From the IMG/VR virus record IMGVR_UViG_3300013099_000017, positions 62,001-126,000 of that record: DNA of 64,000 bases. The stretch is one strand, 5' to 3'. A program made the translations under genes and the position numbers. The first letter of the stretch is position 1; each line of letters opens with the position of its first letter. Under the pieces are notes generated by a model. It had not been told where the DNA came from, did no database searches, and was given only the letters and a program-made list of their open reading frames with translations. The DNA is from a virus. Positions 15,414-23,262 of this stretch are shown here, piece by piece.

Positions 15414-15770
15414 ATGAATAACGTATTACAATTAACTAATGCAGTCAACTTATTTAAAAACTCCAAACAAACACCAGAAGATTATACAAACTTCATCATG
15501 GTGGTTCAGGGTGTTACCCGTCAAGGTAGTGGATTGATGTGGTCACAAATAAACAAAATATTACTTGAAACATTACAACCCGAAAACACATGGTTGCGTA
15601 TATTTCCTACATATGAAGATTATATGTATGTTGTTGATCAACAATTGGAATCTACATATGGATGTGGTCATGTAGATTTAGATGATTATAACTGGATGGA
15701 TGCATATAATGATGAAGTTGTGCCAAGTGATGTTGTTCAAGAATTCAATCGTTATCATGGTATATTATGA
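15414..15770 (+). CDS. Hypothetical protein, 118 aa
   Basis: Not recognised. Soluble; helical N-terminal half, Tyr/Asp/Glu-rich C-terminal half (YDDYNWMDAYNDE-like). First gene of the FNR-box operon, downstream of the leader terminator. Confidence 0.55.
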   Translation: MNNVLQLTNAVNLFKNSKQTPEDYTNFIMVVQGVTRQGSGLMWSQINKILLETLQPENTWLRIFPTYEDYMYVVDQQLESTYGCGHVDLDDYNWMDAYNDEVVPSDVVQEFNRYHGIL

Positions 15771-16165
15771 AACTTAATAACATAGTAAATCGGCTTTATG
15801 CATTATCTCAGGCATTTAATTTAGTTGGTAATGAAGTTGTTGCTAAAAAATTAAATGAATGTTGTGAAATTATGGATGATGAAATTCAATCAATTGAATC
15901 TGAATTTGAAGATTATGAAATTACAATTGCCGAGTTAGAAACACCAAAATGGTCTGGAGTAAAACCTACTGAATCCGGTTATTATTTATGGAAAGAATTA
16001 AATAGACCATCTTGTAATATGAATAGACGGATTGCCAAAATTAAAAAAAGTGGTATGGGTTCCGATTTGTTTGTTAGTTTTGAAGAACCTCAATCTGGTT
16101 TAGAAGAATATACAAAATTGTCATTGATTGCAGATCGAGATTGGCTGAAAGTTGGAGAATTGTAA
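15767..16165 (+). CDS. Hypothetical protein, 132 aa
   Basis: The N-terminal 60 residues form an acidic coiled coil. The C-terminal half has the pattern PTESGYYLWKE and WLKVGEL, seen in small phage proteins of the P-x-x-x-G-x-Y-x-W type (the G-Y-Y-L-W core). Function unknown. Coupled at both ends. Confidence 0.55.
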   Translation: MKLNNIVNRLYALSQAFNLVGNEVVAKKLNECCEIMDDEIQSIESEFEDYEITIAELETPKWSGVKPTESGYYLWKELNRPSCNMNRRIAKIKKSGMGSDLFVSFEEPQSGLEEYTKLSLIADRDWLKVGEL

Positions 16166-16635
16166 TGGCAGGTATTGAAAAAGTATGTGAATATTCAGGG
16201 GATTATGATGGTCATAATATGTATGAATATAAACGTAATCGTATTCAAGTTAATCCAGAATACAGAAAATTATTTAAAGGATTAAAATTTAAATTTTTCA
16301 GATTTTTACCCAATTATGATTTGTCGAATTGGAGAAATAATCCAATGACTGATTATTGTTTATATGTACCTGATTTAAAAGGTCAGGTGGATGGTTTTTA
16401 TTACAATTGGACATATAATGAGTTGGGGATTGTTAGGCGTAAATTACAACGTTTAATGGGTGTCAATAAGTTAAATGAAATTCGTATTCCATTAGCAATG
16501 AATGAAGTGTGGGATTATTGTCACAAAACATCTTTACCTTTTGATGATTTCATGTTAAGATGTGAAACATACTCAAACGATCAATGGTTAGAAATTATTC
16601 GTTTGGCTGAATATGATAAAGTTTTTGGGAAATAA
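16165..16635 (+). CDS. Hypothetical protein, 156 aa
   Basis: Not recognised. Aromatic-rich and basic, no membrane segment. ATG 16165 overlaps the previous stop (TAATG), which is preferred to an in-frame ATG 24 bases earlier. Confidence 0.55.
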   Translation: MAGIEKVCEYSGDYDGHNMYEYKRNRIQVNPEYRKLFKGLKFKFFRFLPNYDLSNWRNNPMTDYCLYVPDLKGQVDGFYYNWTYNELGIVRRKLQRLMGVNKLNEIRIPLAMNEVWDYCHKTSLPFDDFMLRCETYSNDQWLEIIRLAEYDKVFGK

Positions 16636-16637
16636 AA

Positions 16638-17414
16638 ATGAAAATTGTTACAGTAACCGATAATTATGATCAAACACATAAAGATGTTTTATATCTTGAA
16701 ACCTTAGATGATTTGGATGAATTTGCAGAACTTAGTAATTCAGAAAATGAAGAAGAAATAAAATTGGCATTAAAAACTGATGTTAAGGAAGATAGATGGG
16801 ATCATTTATTTTCACACACACTTGGTTGTATGGCAACTTCTGTCGGTTTATCAAAAATTACAGGAGCAAATTCGATTATTGGTAGTGGTATTCTATTGGA
16901 ACAGAAACTCAATAGATTCCGTTCTTTACTTGAAAATGGTACTGCCATTATTGTTAATAAACATGGTGGATATTTTCCATGTTATGACTTCATGGATATA
17001 AATATTATCAAGTCTGATGAATATGTTTTGGATAAAACTCAATGGATTAAAATTAAAGATGATACCAAAATAATCAATCTTGAAAATGATATGGTTTTGG
17101 AACAACATTCAATGACTTATATGAGAGCATTGGATAAAAATTATTCATCTATCAGACGGTTGAAAAAATTCAATAAACAGGAATTGACTGAAATTTTTAA
17201 AGCGTTTAAATCCAAAGGTGGTGAAATTGCATATATTTACACCACTGGAATTGATGTTGATCAAATGTATGATTATACAGAAGCATTGATTGATGCAGGT
17301 ATTGAAGATATTCGGTTTGAGTTTAATTCTGGAATTGATGATAAGATTAAACAATTTTTGAATGATTTTAAAGATAAAAAAATAACATTTACTATAATAA
17401 ATGAGGTTCGGTAA
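16638..17414 (+). CDS. Hypothetical protein, 258 aa
   Basis: Not recognised. Acidic N-terminal 50 residues; a Gly/Ser-rich hydrophobic patch (ITGANSIIGSGILL, about 75-88); an apparent alpha/beta C-terminal domain. Two bases after the previous stop, two before the kinase gene, so clearly in the same transcript. Confidence 0.55.
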   Translation: MKIVTVTDNYDQTHKDVLYLETLDDLDEFAELSNSENEEEIKLALKTDVKEDRWDHLFSHTLGCMATSVGLSKITGANSIIGSGILLEQKLNRFRSLLENGTAIIVNKHGGYFPCYDFMDINIIKSDEYVLDKTQWIKIKDDTKIINLENDMVLEQHSMTYMRALDKNYSSIRRLKKFNKQELTEIFKAFKSKGGEIAYIYTTGIDVDQMYDYTEALIDAGIEDIRFEFNSGIDDKIKQFLNDFKDKKITFTIINEVR

Positions 17415-17416
17415 AA

Positions 17417-17812
17417 ATGGCAGGAAATTTAATTTTAATTCGGGGATTACCTGGATCTGGTAAAACAACAATGGCAAAAGAATTGCTGAAAGTTTTGGAT
17501 GCTGTACATGTTGAAGCTGATATGTATTTTATAAATGCCAATGATGGTAATTATAATTTTAATCCAAAATGTTTACATCAAGCTCATTCATGGTGTCGAG
17601 CTATTGCTAGTGAGGGGTTATCTTTAGGTCGTAATATTATTGTTTCTAATACATTTACAACCCAAAAAGAAATGAAACCATATCTTAATATGGATTATGA
17701 TTCTATTGCTATCTTTGAAGCAAAAGGTAAGTATAAATCAATTCATAATGTTCCAAAAGAAACTATCAAAAAAATGAAAGATCGTTGGGTCGATTTATAT
17801 GAAAGTGATTAG
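17417..17812 (+). CDS. P-loop kinase-like ATPase, 131 aa
   Basis: Walker A GLPGSGKTT at residues 10-18, in the context NLILIRGLPGSGKTTMAKEL, with a later VEADMYF and IIVSNTFTT. This is the compact AAA_33 / N4BP2-like nucleotide or polynucleotide kinase fold often found in phages. It lacks a phosphatase domain, unlike T4 Pnk. With the RNA ligases it could act in end repair, but substrate is unknown. Confidence 0.75.
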   Translation: MAGNLILIRGLPGSGKTTMAKELLKVLDAVHVEADMYFINANDGNYNFNPKCLHQAHSWCRAIASEGLSLGRNIIVSNTFTTQKEMKPYLNMDYDSIAIFEAKGKYKSIHNVPKETIKKMKDRWVDLYESD

Positions 17813-18224
17813 TTTTATTATTCTGTTGTGTTTGTTTGGTGAAGTTCAATCAAATCCTTTTATTGTTAGTGATGTTGGTCAATACCATAAAACAAATACA
17901 ATGGTTAATTATAATGTAAAACGTGGGATATTAGTTGTCAATAATATTGATGTTCTTTCACAGTATTATGTGAGTGGCAAATTTAAATTAATAACAGATA
18001 TACCTGCAATTGTATTTGAATTGGTTGAATATAATTATGTTCATGAATTTGAAAACCCTGAGTGGCAGGATAAACATTATTCGTTTTTTGATGGAAAAAT
18101 TTTAACTATCGAATATTTAACTATTGATGATGATTCAAATATTTGGGATGAACATTGGAATGTTGAACTTAAACATTTGGGTGGCAATATATTTGAATTG
18201 ATTAATTTAAATAAAGTAAAATAA
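17799..18224 (+). CDS. Secreted hypothetical protein, 141 aa
   Basis: Residues 1-18 are a signal peptide (MKVISFIILLCLFGEVQS). The mature part is beta-rich and acidic. Probably periplasmic; role unknown. Overlaps the kinase by 14 bases. Confidence 0.6.
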   Translation: MKVISFIILLCLFGEVQSNPFIVSDVGQYHKTNTMVNYNVKRGILVVNNIDVLSQYYVSGKFKLITDIPAIVFELVEYNYVHEFENPEWQDKHYSFFDGKILTIEYLTIDDDSNIWDEHWNVELKHLGGNIFELINLNKVK

Positions 18225-18226
18225 TA

Positions 18227-18269
18227 CCCACAATGGGATATATATTATTTATTATAATTGTTATATAAT
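18227..18269 (+). promoter_or_regulatory. Early promoter, inverted box CCCACAATGGG
   Basis: Box in the opposite orientation, CCCACAATGGG (18227-18237), 26 bases, then TATAAT (18264-18269). All copies in this orientation with a clear -10 show 25 or 26 bases rather than exactly 25. Confidence 0.7.
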
Positions 18270-18289
18270 AACACAAATGGAGAATTATT

Positions 18290-18487
18290 ATGCCACAACT
18301 TAAAGTATGTTTTCCACATACAAAATCATGTTATACAGATGCTTGTATTATAATTGACACATATCACAATGATAGTGAGGATGATATAATCAAACGAGCC
18401 AAAGAAAAAATTCAAAATGAAACTAAATTATGTTTTAGTGAATTTGATGGTTATCGTTCTATTCCTACTACAATAAAGAAAGTATAA
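18290..18487 (+). CDS. Hypothetical protein, 65 aa
   Basis: Not recognised. Three Cys; N-terminal strand QLKVCFPHTKS, helix DDIIKRAKEKI. First gene of the 18290-20835 run; GGAGAA 6 bases before the ATG. Confidence 0.55.
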   Translation: MPQLKVCFPHTKSCYTDACIIIDTYHNDSEDDIIKRAKEKIQNETKLCFSEFDGYRSIPTTIKKV

Positions 18488-18490
18488 ATA
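18483..18490 (+). promoter_or_regulatory. T4-type late promoter TATAAATA
   Basis: Exact octamer 26 bases before the 18516 start, overlapping the preceding stop codon. Confidence 0.4.
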
Positions 18491-18515
18491 GCCTATTAAA
18501 TTATAGGAAAACATA

Positions 18516-18671
18516 ATGTCAAAAGCAACACAAACGATAATTCATTGGGGATTAATTGGGGTTTTAGTATTTTCAACTTACACATTTATTCAATTATATA
18601 ATATAATTGAAAATGATTTACAATATACCACTATTGATGGTGTTAAACATTTAAAGGATATTGATATATGA
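18516..18671 (+). CDS. Single-pass membrane protein, 51 aa
   Basis: One transmembrane helix (about residues 12-30, GLIGVLVFSTYTFIQL), short outer tail. TATAGGAAAAC upstream. Overlaps the next membrane protein by ATGA. Confidence 0.5.
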   Translation: MSKATQTIIHWGLIGVLVFSTYTFIQLYNIIENDLQYTTIDGVKHLKDIDI

Positions 18672-18865
18672 TGGAAAACTTTGAAAAATATGCTATTAAT
18701 ACAGTTATTGTTATTGCGTTAATTACAACAATAGTTTCTTTCGTTTATGGTTTTTGGTATATGAAACGAAGCATTAATGCTTGGTTATATTATGATGGTG
18801 TAACTACTGAGCAAGTTTGTGAAATGGTAAAGCCTGAATACATCAAAGATGGATATTGTAAATGA
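18668..18865 (+). CDS. Single-pass membrane protein, 65 aa
   Basis: One transmembrane helix (about 11-32, VIVIALITTIVSFVYGFWY) and a C-terminal tail with two Cys. Two ATG codons in a row (18668, 18671). Function unknown; paired with the previous membrane protein. Confidence 0.55.
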   Translation: MMENFEKYAINTVIVIALITTIVSFVYGFWYMKRSINAWLYYDGVTTEQVCEMVKPEYIKDGYCK

Positions 18866-19074
18866 AATTCAGTGAAAGTTATGTAGGGCAACCAGTTTTT
18901 ATAAAAAACGATACATCTAAATTTGGTTATATTAAGAAATTATCATTTATTGAATATGATGATTCTGATTCTAATATAAATACCATTAATAATATTTATG
19001 TTATAGTTGATCGTGGTGAAACATCAATTGAATATGATATTAAAGAATTAACCCCAGCAAAAGGAAATATGTAA
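18862..19074 (+). CDS. Hypothetical protein, 70 aa
   Basis: Not recognised. A short beta-barrel-like pattern: YVGQPVFIKNDTSKFGYIKKL...NNIYVIVDRGETSIEYDIKELTPA. This resembles small SH3-like domains; inference only. Confidence 0.55.
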   Translation: MKFSESYVGQPVFIKNDTSKFGYIKKLSFIEYDDSDSNINTINNIYVIVDRGETSIEYDIKELTPAKGNM

Positions 19075-19259
19075 TGTATAGAAATTATTTGTATAAATGT
19101 CCAATTTGTAGTCATGAGCAGAATTATTCAGTTGATCGAGTGAATGAACGTTGCTACTGTCAAAAATGTGAAAAAGATGGTAAAGCTGTTTTAATGGATC
19201 AAATTAAAGTAAATAAAGATGTCAAGGTTGAACTATTGATTGAAGATGATTGTAGATGA
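19074..19259 (+). CDS. Zinc-ribbon protein, 61 aa
   Basis: Two Cys knuckles, CPIC (about 9-12) and CYCQKC (about 27-32), in the first half. A small zinc ribbon, partner unknown. Stop overlaps the next start. Confidence 0.6.
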   Translation: MYRNYLYKCPICSHEQNYSVDRVNERCYCQKCEKDGKAVLMDQIKVNKDVKVELLIEDDCR

Positions 19260-19516
19260 TTGTAGTATTGTCGTTAATAATTAATTCTATTATGGCAGTA
19301 TTTGCTTTATATATGTTATGGACAGGATTAACGTTATTTAAAATGACTGATGAAGAATATTCAAGACATAGGCAATTATTATTACATCCGGAAGAAGATC
19401 ACACAGGCGATACCACAACATCAATTCTTATGGATAAAGATGGAAATGTTATAAGACGGGTACGATGTTCTCTTGGTGCAACAAAAAGATTATTACACAA
19501 AGTATGGAATAGATAA
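19256..19516 (+). CDS. Membrane-anchored protein, 86 aa
   Basis: N-terminal transmembrane helix (residues 1-24), then a charged cytoplasmic part with an acidic/His patch and a basic C-terminus (TKRLLHKVWNR). Function unknown. Confidence 0.55.
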   Translation: MIVVLSLIINSIMAVFALYMLWTGLTLFKMTDEEYSRHRQLLLHPEEDHTGDTTTSILMDKDGNVIRRVRCSLGATKRLLHKVWNR

Positions 19517-19692
19517 TGGTAGACAAACAGAAAGATTTAGTGTATAAAGTATTAATTCATCTTCATGATAAACTTAAACTCAATAAAAAATCTGAGGTAG
19601 TTTTTAAAGAATATATGGATTTTTATAAACAGGAAGAACCTGTAAATGAAAATGATCCAGAAATAATGTATGAAAATTATAAATCATGGTGA
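19516..19692 (+). CDS. Hypothetical protein, 58 aa
   Basis: Not recognised. Helical, Lys/Glu-rich: MVDKQKDLVYKVLIHLHDKLKLNKK. The ATG overlaps the previous TAA. Confidence 0.5.
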   Translation: MVDKQKDLVYKVLIHLHDKLKLNKKSEVVFKEYMDFYKQEEPVNENDPEIMYENYKSW

Positions 19693-19698
19693 AATATT

Positions 19699-19932
19699 AT
19701 GGAATATTCAAAAAATATTGATTGGGGTGTTAAAATTAATACCGATGGTGAAATATCCATTGGTGCTATTATTGATGGTTATATGCAATATCGGGTTTTT
19801 ACAATTACAGATTTAGAATTCTTTTTAGAAAAAGCAAAAGATCATAAAATGGATTTTGATGATCTTGTTTGTGCATACACTAGAGGTGGGATGTCATTAA
19901 CTGATGCCCTTAAAAAAATTAATCATGGATGA
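19699..19932 (+). CDS. Hypothetical protein, 77 aa
   Basis: Not recognised. Beta-rich first half (WGVKINTDGEISIGAIIDGYMQYRVF), helical second half. Overlaps the release-factor-like gene by 8 bases. Confidence 0.55.
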   Translation: MEYSKNIDWGVKINTDGEISIGAIIDGYMQYRVFTITDLEFFLEKAKDHKMDFDDLVCAYTRGGMSLTDALKKINHG

Positions 19933-20317
19933 AATTCATTTAAGAAAAAAAGATTTCAAACTTGAATGGTTTAGCGGTACTGGTGCTGGTGGTCAACATA
20001 GAAATAAACATCAAAATTGTTGCAGAATAACTCATATTGAAAGTGGGTTAAAAGCACAAGGTACGGATCATAAATCAAGGGTATCAAATCAAAATGATGC
20101 TTTCATGAAATTAGCTAAAATGGTGATATCATTTTACCATGCAGATAAAATGAAAACACGCATAACAAGATCTGAAACCATTAGAAATTATCATGCTGTT
20201 AGAAATGAAGTTCATGATAAAGCAAGTGGACTAAAACAATCATATAAAGATGTGGTTGAAAATGGAAATTTAGGTAAAATGATTAAAGCCCGAATGGAGG
20301 CAACACATAATGAATAA
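19925..20317 (+). CDS. Release-factor-like GGQ protein
   Basis: 130 aa consisting of only the class I release factor catalytic domain: SGTGAGGQHRNK with GGQ at residues 22-24, then the C-terminal signature ...RSETIRNYH..R.EVHDK.SGL..S..DVVENGNLGKMIKA. It has no stop-codon recognition domain, so it should hydrolyse peptidyl-tRNA on stalled ribosomes (ArfB/RF-H style) rather than read a stop codon. ATG 19925 chosen; an earlier in-frame ATG would overlap the upstream gene. Several in-frame stops and frameshifts in this genome make its role worth a look. Confidence 0.85.
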   Translation: MDEIHLRKKDFKLEWFSGTGAGGQHRNKHQNCCRITHIESGLKAQGTDHKSRVSNQNDAFMKLAKMVISFYHADKMKTRITRSETIRNYHAVRNEVHDKASGLKQSYKDVVENGNLGKMIKARMEATHNE

Positions 20318-20513
20318 TAATACACATTTAACTTTATTGGAATTGAAACAGGAAATAGAACAACTTGATTATATTTTAAATCGAAATGATGTGGTGGATA
20401 TTATAACCACATATATTGACCGTGAAAAACCAATATCAATTGATGAATATAAACGTGACATGGGTTTAAGTTATGCCAATGATTTAGATTTTACCCAAAT
20501 GGGGAATGGTTAA
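20310..20513 (+). CDS. Hypothetical protein, 67 aa
   Basis: Not recognised. Helical acidic protein. ATG at 20310 overlaps the release-factor-like gene by 8 bases, with GGAGGCAACACATA upstream, the best Shine-Dalgarno in the area. Confidence 0.55.
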   Translation: MNNNTHLTLLELKQEIEQLDYILNRNDVVDIITTYIDREKPISIDEYKRDMGLSYANDLDFTQMGNG

Positions 20514-20695
20514 TGAAAGTTTATGATTACAAATGTTTAGATAAAGAATGTGGGATCGTAGATGAACGTTTTGTCAAAGATCCAGATGATTTTCAATTTT
20601 GTCAAATATGTGGTTGTGAAATGGAAAAAATGCTATCCGCCCCAGCAATGGTCAAAGGCAATTTTTATAATGATAAGTGTGGTTCTAAAAAATGA
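20513..20695 (+). CDS. FmdB-like zinc ribbon protein, 60 aa
   Basis: KVYDYKCLDKECG and CQICGCEM: FmdB-type zinc ribbon ending in LSAPAMVKGNF, a tail seen in phage FmdB proteins. Second copy of this family (the other at 12581). TAATG coupling to the previous gene. Confidence 0.72.
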   Translation: MKVYDYKCLDKECGIVDERFVKDPDDFQFCQICGCEMEKMLSAPAMVKGNFYNDKCGSKK

Positions 20696-20835
20696 AAATT
20701 TTATATTTTTTTGGTAATATCTTATATGTTCTATTACTACCATATTGGTTATACATGTCTAAATTTCATTGGAAGAAAAATAGTTTATTTATATTAGCAC
20801 AATATAAAATGGTTTTAACGGGTAAACTTACATGA
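20692..20835 (+). CDS. Small membrane protein, 47 aa
   Basis: Hydrophobic helix from residue 3 to 22 (ILYFFGNILYVLLLPYWLYM) followed by a basic part and a second short hydrophobic stretch. Overlaps neighbours at both ends by four bases. Confidence 0.5.
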   Translation: MKILYFFGNILYVLLLPYWLYMSKFHWKKNSLFILAQYKMVLTGKLT

Positions 20836-21416
20836 GTTCTACAAATAGAAATGCTGTAAGAAATAAAAACGATTATTATATTACACCAATAAATCAAATT
20901 GAATTATTTTGGGAACATTTTACTAAACATAATTATATTAATTTATATGATTCTGTTCTTGATCCTTCTGCTGGTGGTGATCCGGAACATCCTATTATGC
21001 CTTATCCAAGTGTACTACAATCTCATTTCAATCATCCAATAAAAACGATTGATATTCGGGAAGATAGTATTGCTGAAATCAAGGGAAATTATTTAGACTT
21101 GACAATGGATAAAAAGTATAATATAATCGTTGCTAATCCACCATTTAATTTGGCAATAGATTTTATTAAAAAAGCATTAAATGATGTTGCTATTGATGGA
21201 TATGTAATTATGCTTCTGCGTTTAAATTTCTTTGGTAGTGAAAAGCGTTATAACTTTTTAAAAGATAATATGCCCGAAGAATGTTATGTCCATTCTAAAA
21301 GAATGGGGTTTATTCCAGAACAACCAAATAAAACAGATAGTATTGAATATGCTCATTTTGTTTGGAGAAATAGACACAATAGGGATTATTCAACTAATTT
21401 AAGGATTATAAGATGA
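20832..21416 (+). CDS. DNA N6-adenine methyltransferase-like protein
   Basis: 194 aa. SAM motif I DPSAGG (44-49) and catalytic motif IV NPPF (102-105) followed by FKKAL and a hydrophobic strand YVIMLLRLNF. NPPF-type enzymes methylate adenine N6. There is no obvious target-recognition domain, and the protein is short. Expected role: protect phage DNA or regulate. It follows a zinc ribbon and a small membrane gene and precedes the late coactivator gene. Confidence 0.78.
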   Translation: MSSTNRNAVRNKNDYYITPINQIELFWEHFTKHNYINLYDSVLDPSAGGDPEHPIMPYPSVLQSHFNHPIKTIDIREDSIAEIKGNYLDLTMDKKYNIIVANPPFNLAIDFIKKALNDVAIDGYVIMLLRLNFFGSEKRYNFLKDNMPEECYVHSKRMGFIPEQPNKTDSIEYAHFVWRNRHNRDYSTNLRIIR

Positions 21417-21652
21417 TATTAATGGAAGAAATTGGAAAAAATGGGGAACGGTTTACACAAGAAATTTATACTATGTGTAAAATGCACAACATGACACATC
21501 TTGATGCTATTACCTTATTTTGTGAAGAACATGATATGGATGTGCAGGATGTAATTCCTTTAATTGGTTCAACATTAAAAGAACAAATTAGAATGGAAGC
21601 AGAAAAAAGAAGGATGCTTGAAGTTGAACACAATACACCAAGTCTTTTTTAA
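21413..21652 (+). CDS. Late-transcription coactivator, T4 gp33-like
   Basis: 79 aa. The pattern NMTHLDAITLFCEEHDMDVQDVIPLIGSTLKEQIRMEAEKRR matches what I know of T4 gp33-family coactivators: M-T-x-L-D-A-x-x-x-x-C-E-E, then K-E-x-I-x-x-E-A, with a hydrophobic C-terminus (here PSLF) that contacts the sliding clamp. In T4, gp33 links RNA polymerase to gp45 at TATAAATA promoters; exact TATAAATA octamers occur upstream of likely late genes here. An ATG at 21425 is an alternative start. Confidence 0.65.
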   Translation: MILMEEIGKNGERFTQEIYTMCKMHNMTHLDAITLFCEEHDMDVQDVIPLIGSTLKEQIRMEAEKRRMLEVEHNTPSLF

Positions 21653-21685
21653 TTATTCGTAAATTTCCAATAGAGGATTAATATA

Positions 21686-22099
21686 ATGTATTCAAATGAT
21701 GATTTAACTGTTGATATTCTATCTATCTATAGAGATAGAATTAATCGAGTTTTAAAACAATTTCCAATTAAATTAGTATCTAACACAACTCATATTATTG
21801 ATAGATTGAAAGATCGTGATTTAAATAATATGGATTTACGAACTGTATTGCAATTATTGTATAGAACGTATTTGCCTGAGTTTATTTATTTGGCAACATT
21901 GGAAGAAACCAAAAGACCATTTAAAATTGAAATTAAAAATGAACACATTATTATTGTGTTAAGTCGTATTGATGAATATAAATGGAAAATCAATACTGTA
22001 CTTGATCCGAAGATTCACAGTAAACACGAAAAAACTGGTAATTATCAAAAATACATTAATACAGATATACCACTTTCGGGAGACATGGTAAAATGGTAA
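21686..22099 (+). CDS. Hypothetical protein, 137 aa
   Basis: Not recognised with confidence. Pattern HIIDRLKDR...TVLQLLYRTYLPEFIYL...RPFKIEIK..HIIIVLSR looks like a small RNase or toxin-like alpha/beta fold (HxxxRxxxR, strand, strand), but I cannot assign a family. GAGGATTAATATA precedes the start. Confidence 0.55.
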   Translation: MYSNDDLTVDILSIYRDRINRVLKQFPIKLVSNTTHIIDRLKDRDLNNMDLRTVLQLLYRTYLPEFIYLATLEETKRPFKIEIKNEHIIIVLSRIDEYKWKINTVLDPKIHSKHEKTGNYQKYINTDIPLSGDMVKW

Positions 22100-22296
22100 A
22101 AAATTATTATGGCAGAAACACAAGGGTTTATCAAAAAGGGAAAAATCAACACAAACTTCCTATGCCAAAATTAGTAAGAAATGAAGTTGAAAATAATACT
22201 GAATATTTGGAAAACTATTCTTTAAATAACTTACTTAAAATAATGTTATATCTTGTCGTATTTTTTGTTATTATGATAGCAACATTCATGGACTAA
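22093..22296 (+). CDS. Small membrane protein, 67 aa
   Basis: Basic Asn/Lys-rich N-terminal part, then one C-terminal transmembrane helix (about residues 46-64). Overlaps the previous gene by 7 bases and the next start by TAATG. Confidence 0.55.
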   Translation: MVKNYYGRNTRVYQKGKNQHKLPMPKLVRNEVENNTEYLENYSLNNLLKIMLYLVVFFVIMIATFMD

Positions 22297-22559
22297 TGTT
22301 AATGAATCAAACAAAATTATAAAGTTTATTAGAAACCTCTGTCAATATAGCAAGTGGATTTATTGTATCTTTATTTTTATGGTCATTTGTGGTTGCTCCA
22401 TTATGGGGATTAGAAATGAGTACATTTGATAATCTTGGTATTGTTTCAATTTTCACAGTATCAGCAATTGGGCGTGGTTATGTTTGGCGTAGATTCTTTA
22501 ATGCTGGAATACACAAAGCGATACACAAATATGTAAACAAATATGTAAGGAGTTTTTAA
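22296..22559 (+). pseudogene. Membrane protein gene with an in-frame TAA near its start
   Basis: ATG 22296 (coupled, TAATG) or 22302 opens MNQTKL, then TAA at 22320-22322, then the same frame stays open to 22559: SLLETSVNIASGF...APLWG..MSTFDNLGIVSIFTVSAIGRGYVWRRFFN. The downstream part is a well-formed two-helix membrane protein of a common phage type whose start is normally like (M)xQSRLxSLxE. TAA sits where one residue (CAA Gln by a single change) is expected. No good start follows it. Either a recent nonsense mutation or readthrough. Confidence 0.7.
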
Positions 22560-22561
22560 TT

Positions 22562-22744
22562 ATGGAATTACCATTTGTATTAAAATTATTTTTCAGTGAA
22601 TTGATGCTTATAATTCTTTTGGCTTTATGTGGTTTATTTTTTTCACTGAATGAAACGTACCAAAAATTCTTAACAGGAATATTATTTGGATTGTGTATTA
22701 TAATGTTAATAACATTATTTTTAGGAGTATGGGGATTTATATGA
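22562..22744 (+). CDS. Two-helix membrane protein, 60 aa
   Basis: Almost entirely two hydrophobic helices (about 5-26 and 36-58). AAGGAG is 9 bases upstream. Function unknown; adjacent to another two-helix protein gene that is interrupted. Confidence 0.55.
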   Translation: MELPFVLKLFFSELMLIILLALCGLFFSLNETYQKFLTGILFGLCIIMLITLFLGVWGFI

Positions 22745-22935
22745 TAGAATTACATAGATTTGATGGGAATAAAATATCATTTATAGCAAGAAATATTTTT
22801 GCAATTGAACCAAATGAATATTCAAAAAAATGCAATACAAATATTTATGTCGTTGGTGATAAAAAAGATAAACCTTCATTTTCCGTATTAGAAAAATATG
22901 AAGATGTTTTACGTGATATGGCAAGATTTTCTTAA
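22741..22935 (+). CDS. Hypothetical protein, 64 aa
   Basis: Not recognised. Starts MIELHRFDGNKISFIARNI, beta-like, then a charged helix. ATG 22741 overlaps the previous stop and is preferred over the longer frame. Confidence 0.55.
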   Translation: MIELHRFDGNKISFIARNIFAIEPNEYSKKCNTNIYVVGDKKDKPSFSVLEKYEDVLRDMARFS

Positions 22936-22977
22936 AGGAAAAATAATGAATACGATACAAAGTATTGGATTTATTGA

Positions 22978-23262
22978 ATGCAAAAATTAGCAGTTGATTC
23001 AAGAATAAGAATTGAGTTAGAAGGTGTAAAACAATCTGTTCAACACATGTTTAATCAAAACAATGAAGAATTAAATAAAATGGTCATGGATGAAATTGAT
23101 CGACAACTTCAACTGGAATGGGTTCAGGATAAAATTAGATGGTCTGTTGAATCTTGTATCAAAGAAGCAATAGATGATATTTCTAATAACTACCGATTAA
23201 AATCAGCAATTACAGGATTAATCGGAAAATCAATCGAAAAATTAATTAAGGAACCAAAATGA
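22978..23262 (+). CDS. Helical hypothetical protein, 94 aa
   Basis: Nearly all helix; amphipathic with many Glu/Lys/Gln. A 14-codon leader frame (ATG 22946 with AAAGGAAAAA upstream, stop at 22988-22990) overlaps the start, so translation may be coupled to it, or one base was lost between the two frames. Overlaps the ligase gene by four bases. Confidence 0.5.
   Translation: MQKLAVDSRIRIELEGVKQSVQHMFNQNNEELNKMVMDEIDRQLQLEWVQDKIRWSVESCIKEAIDDISNNYRLKSAITGLIGKSIEKLIKEPK

Noticed and set aside
22296-22559. A genome-wide reassignment of TAA to Gln
   Set aside because: TAA ends most genes, with starts overlapping it (TAATG) throughout, so it is a functional stop here.
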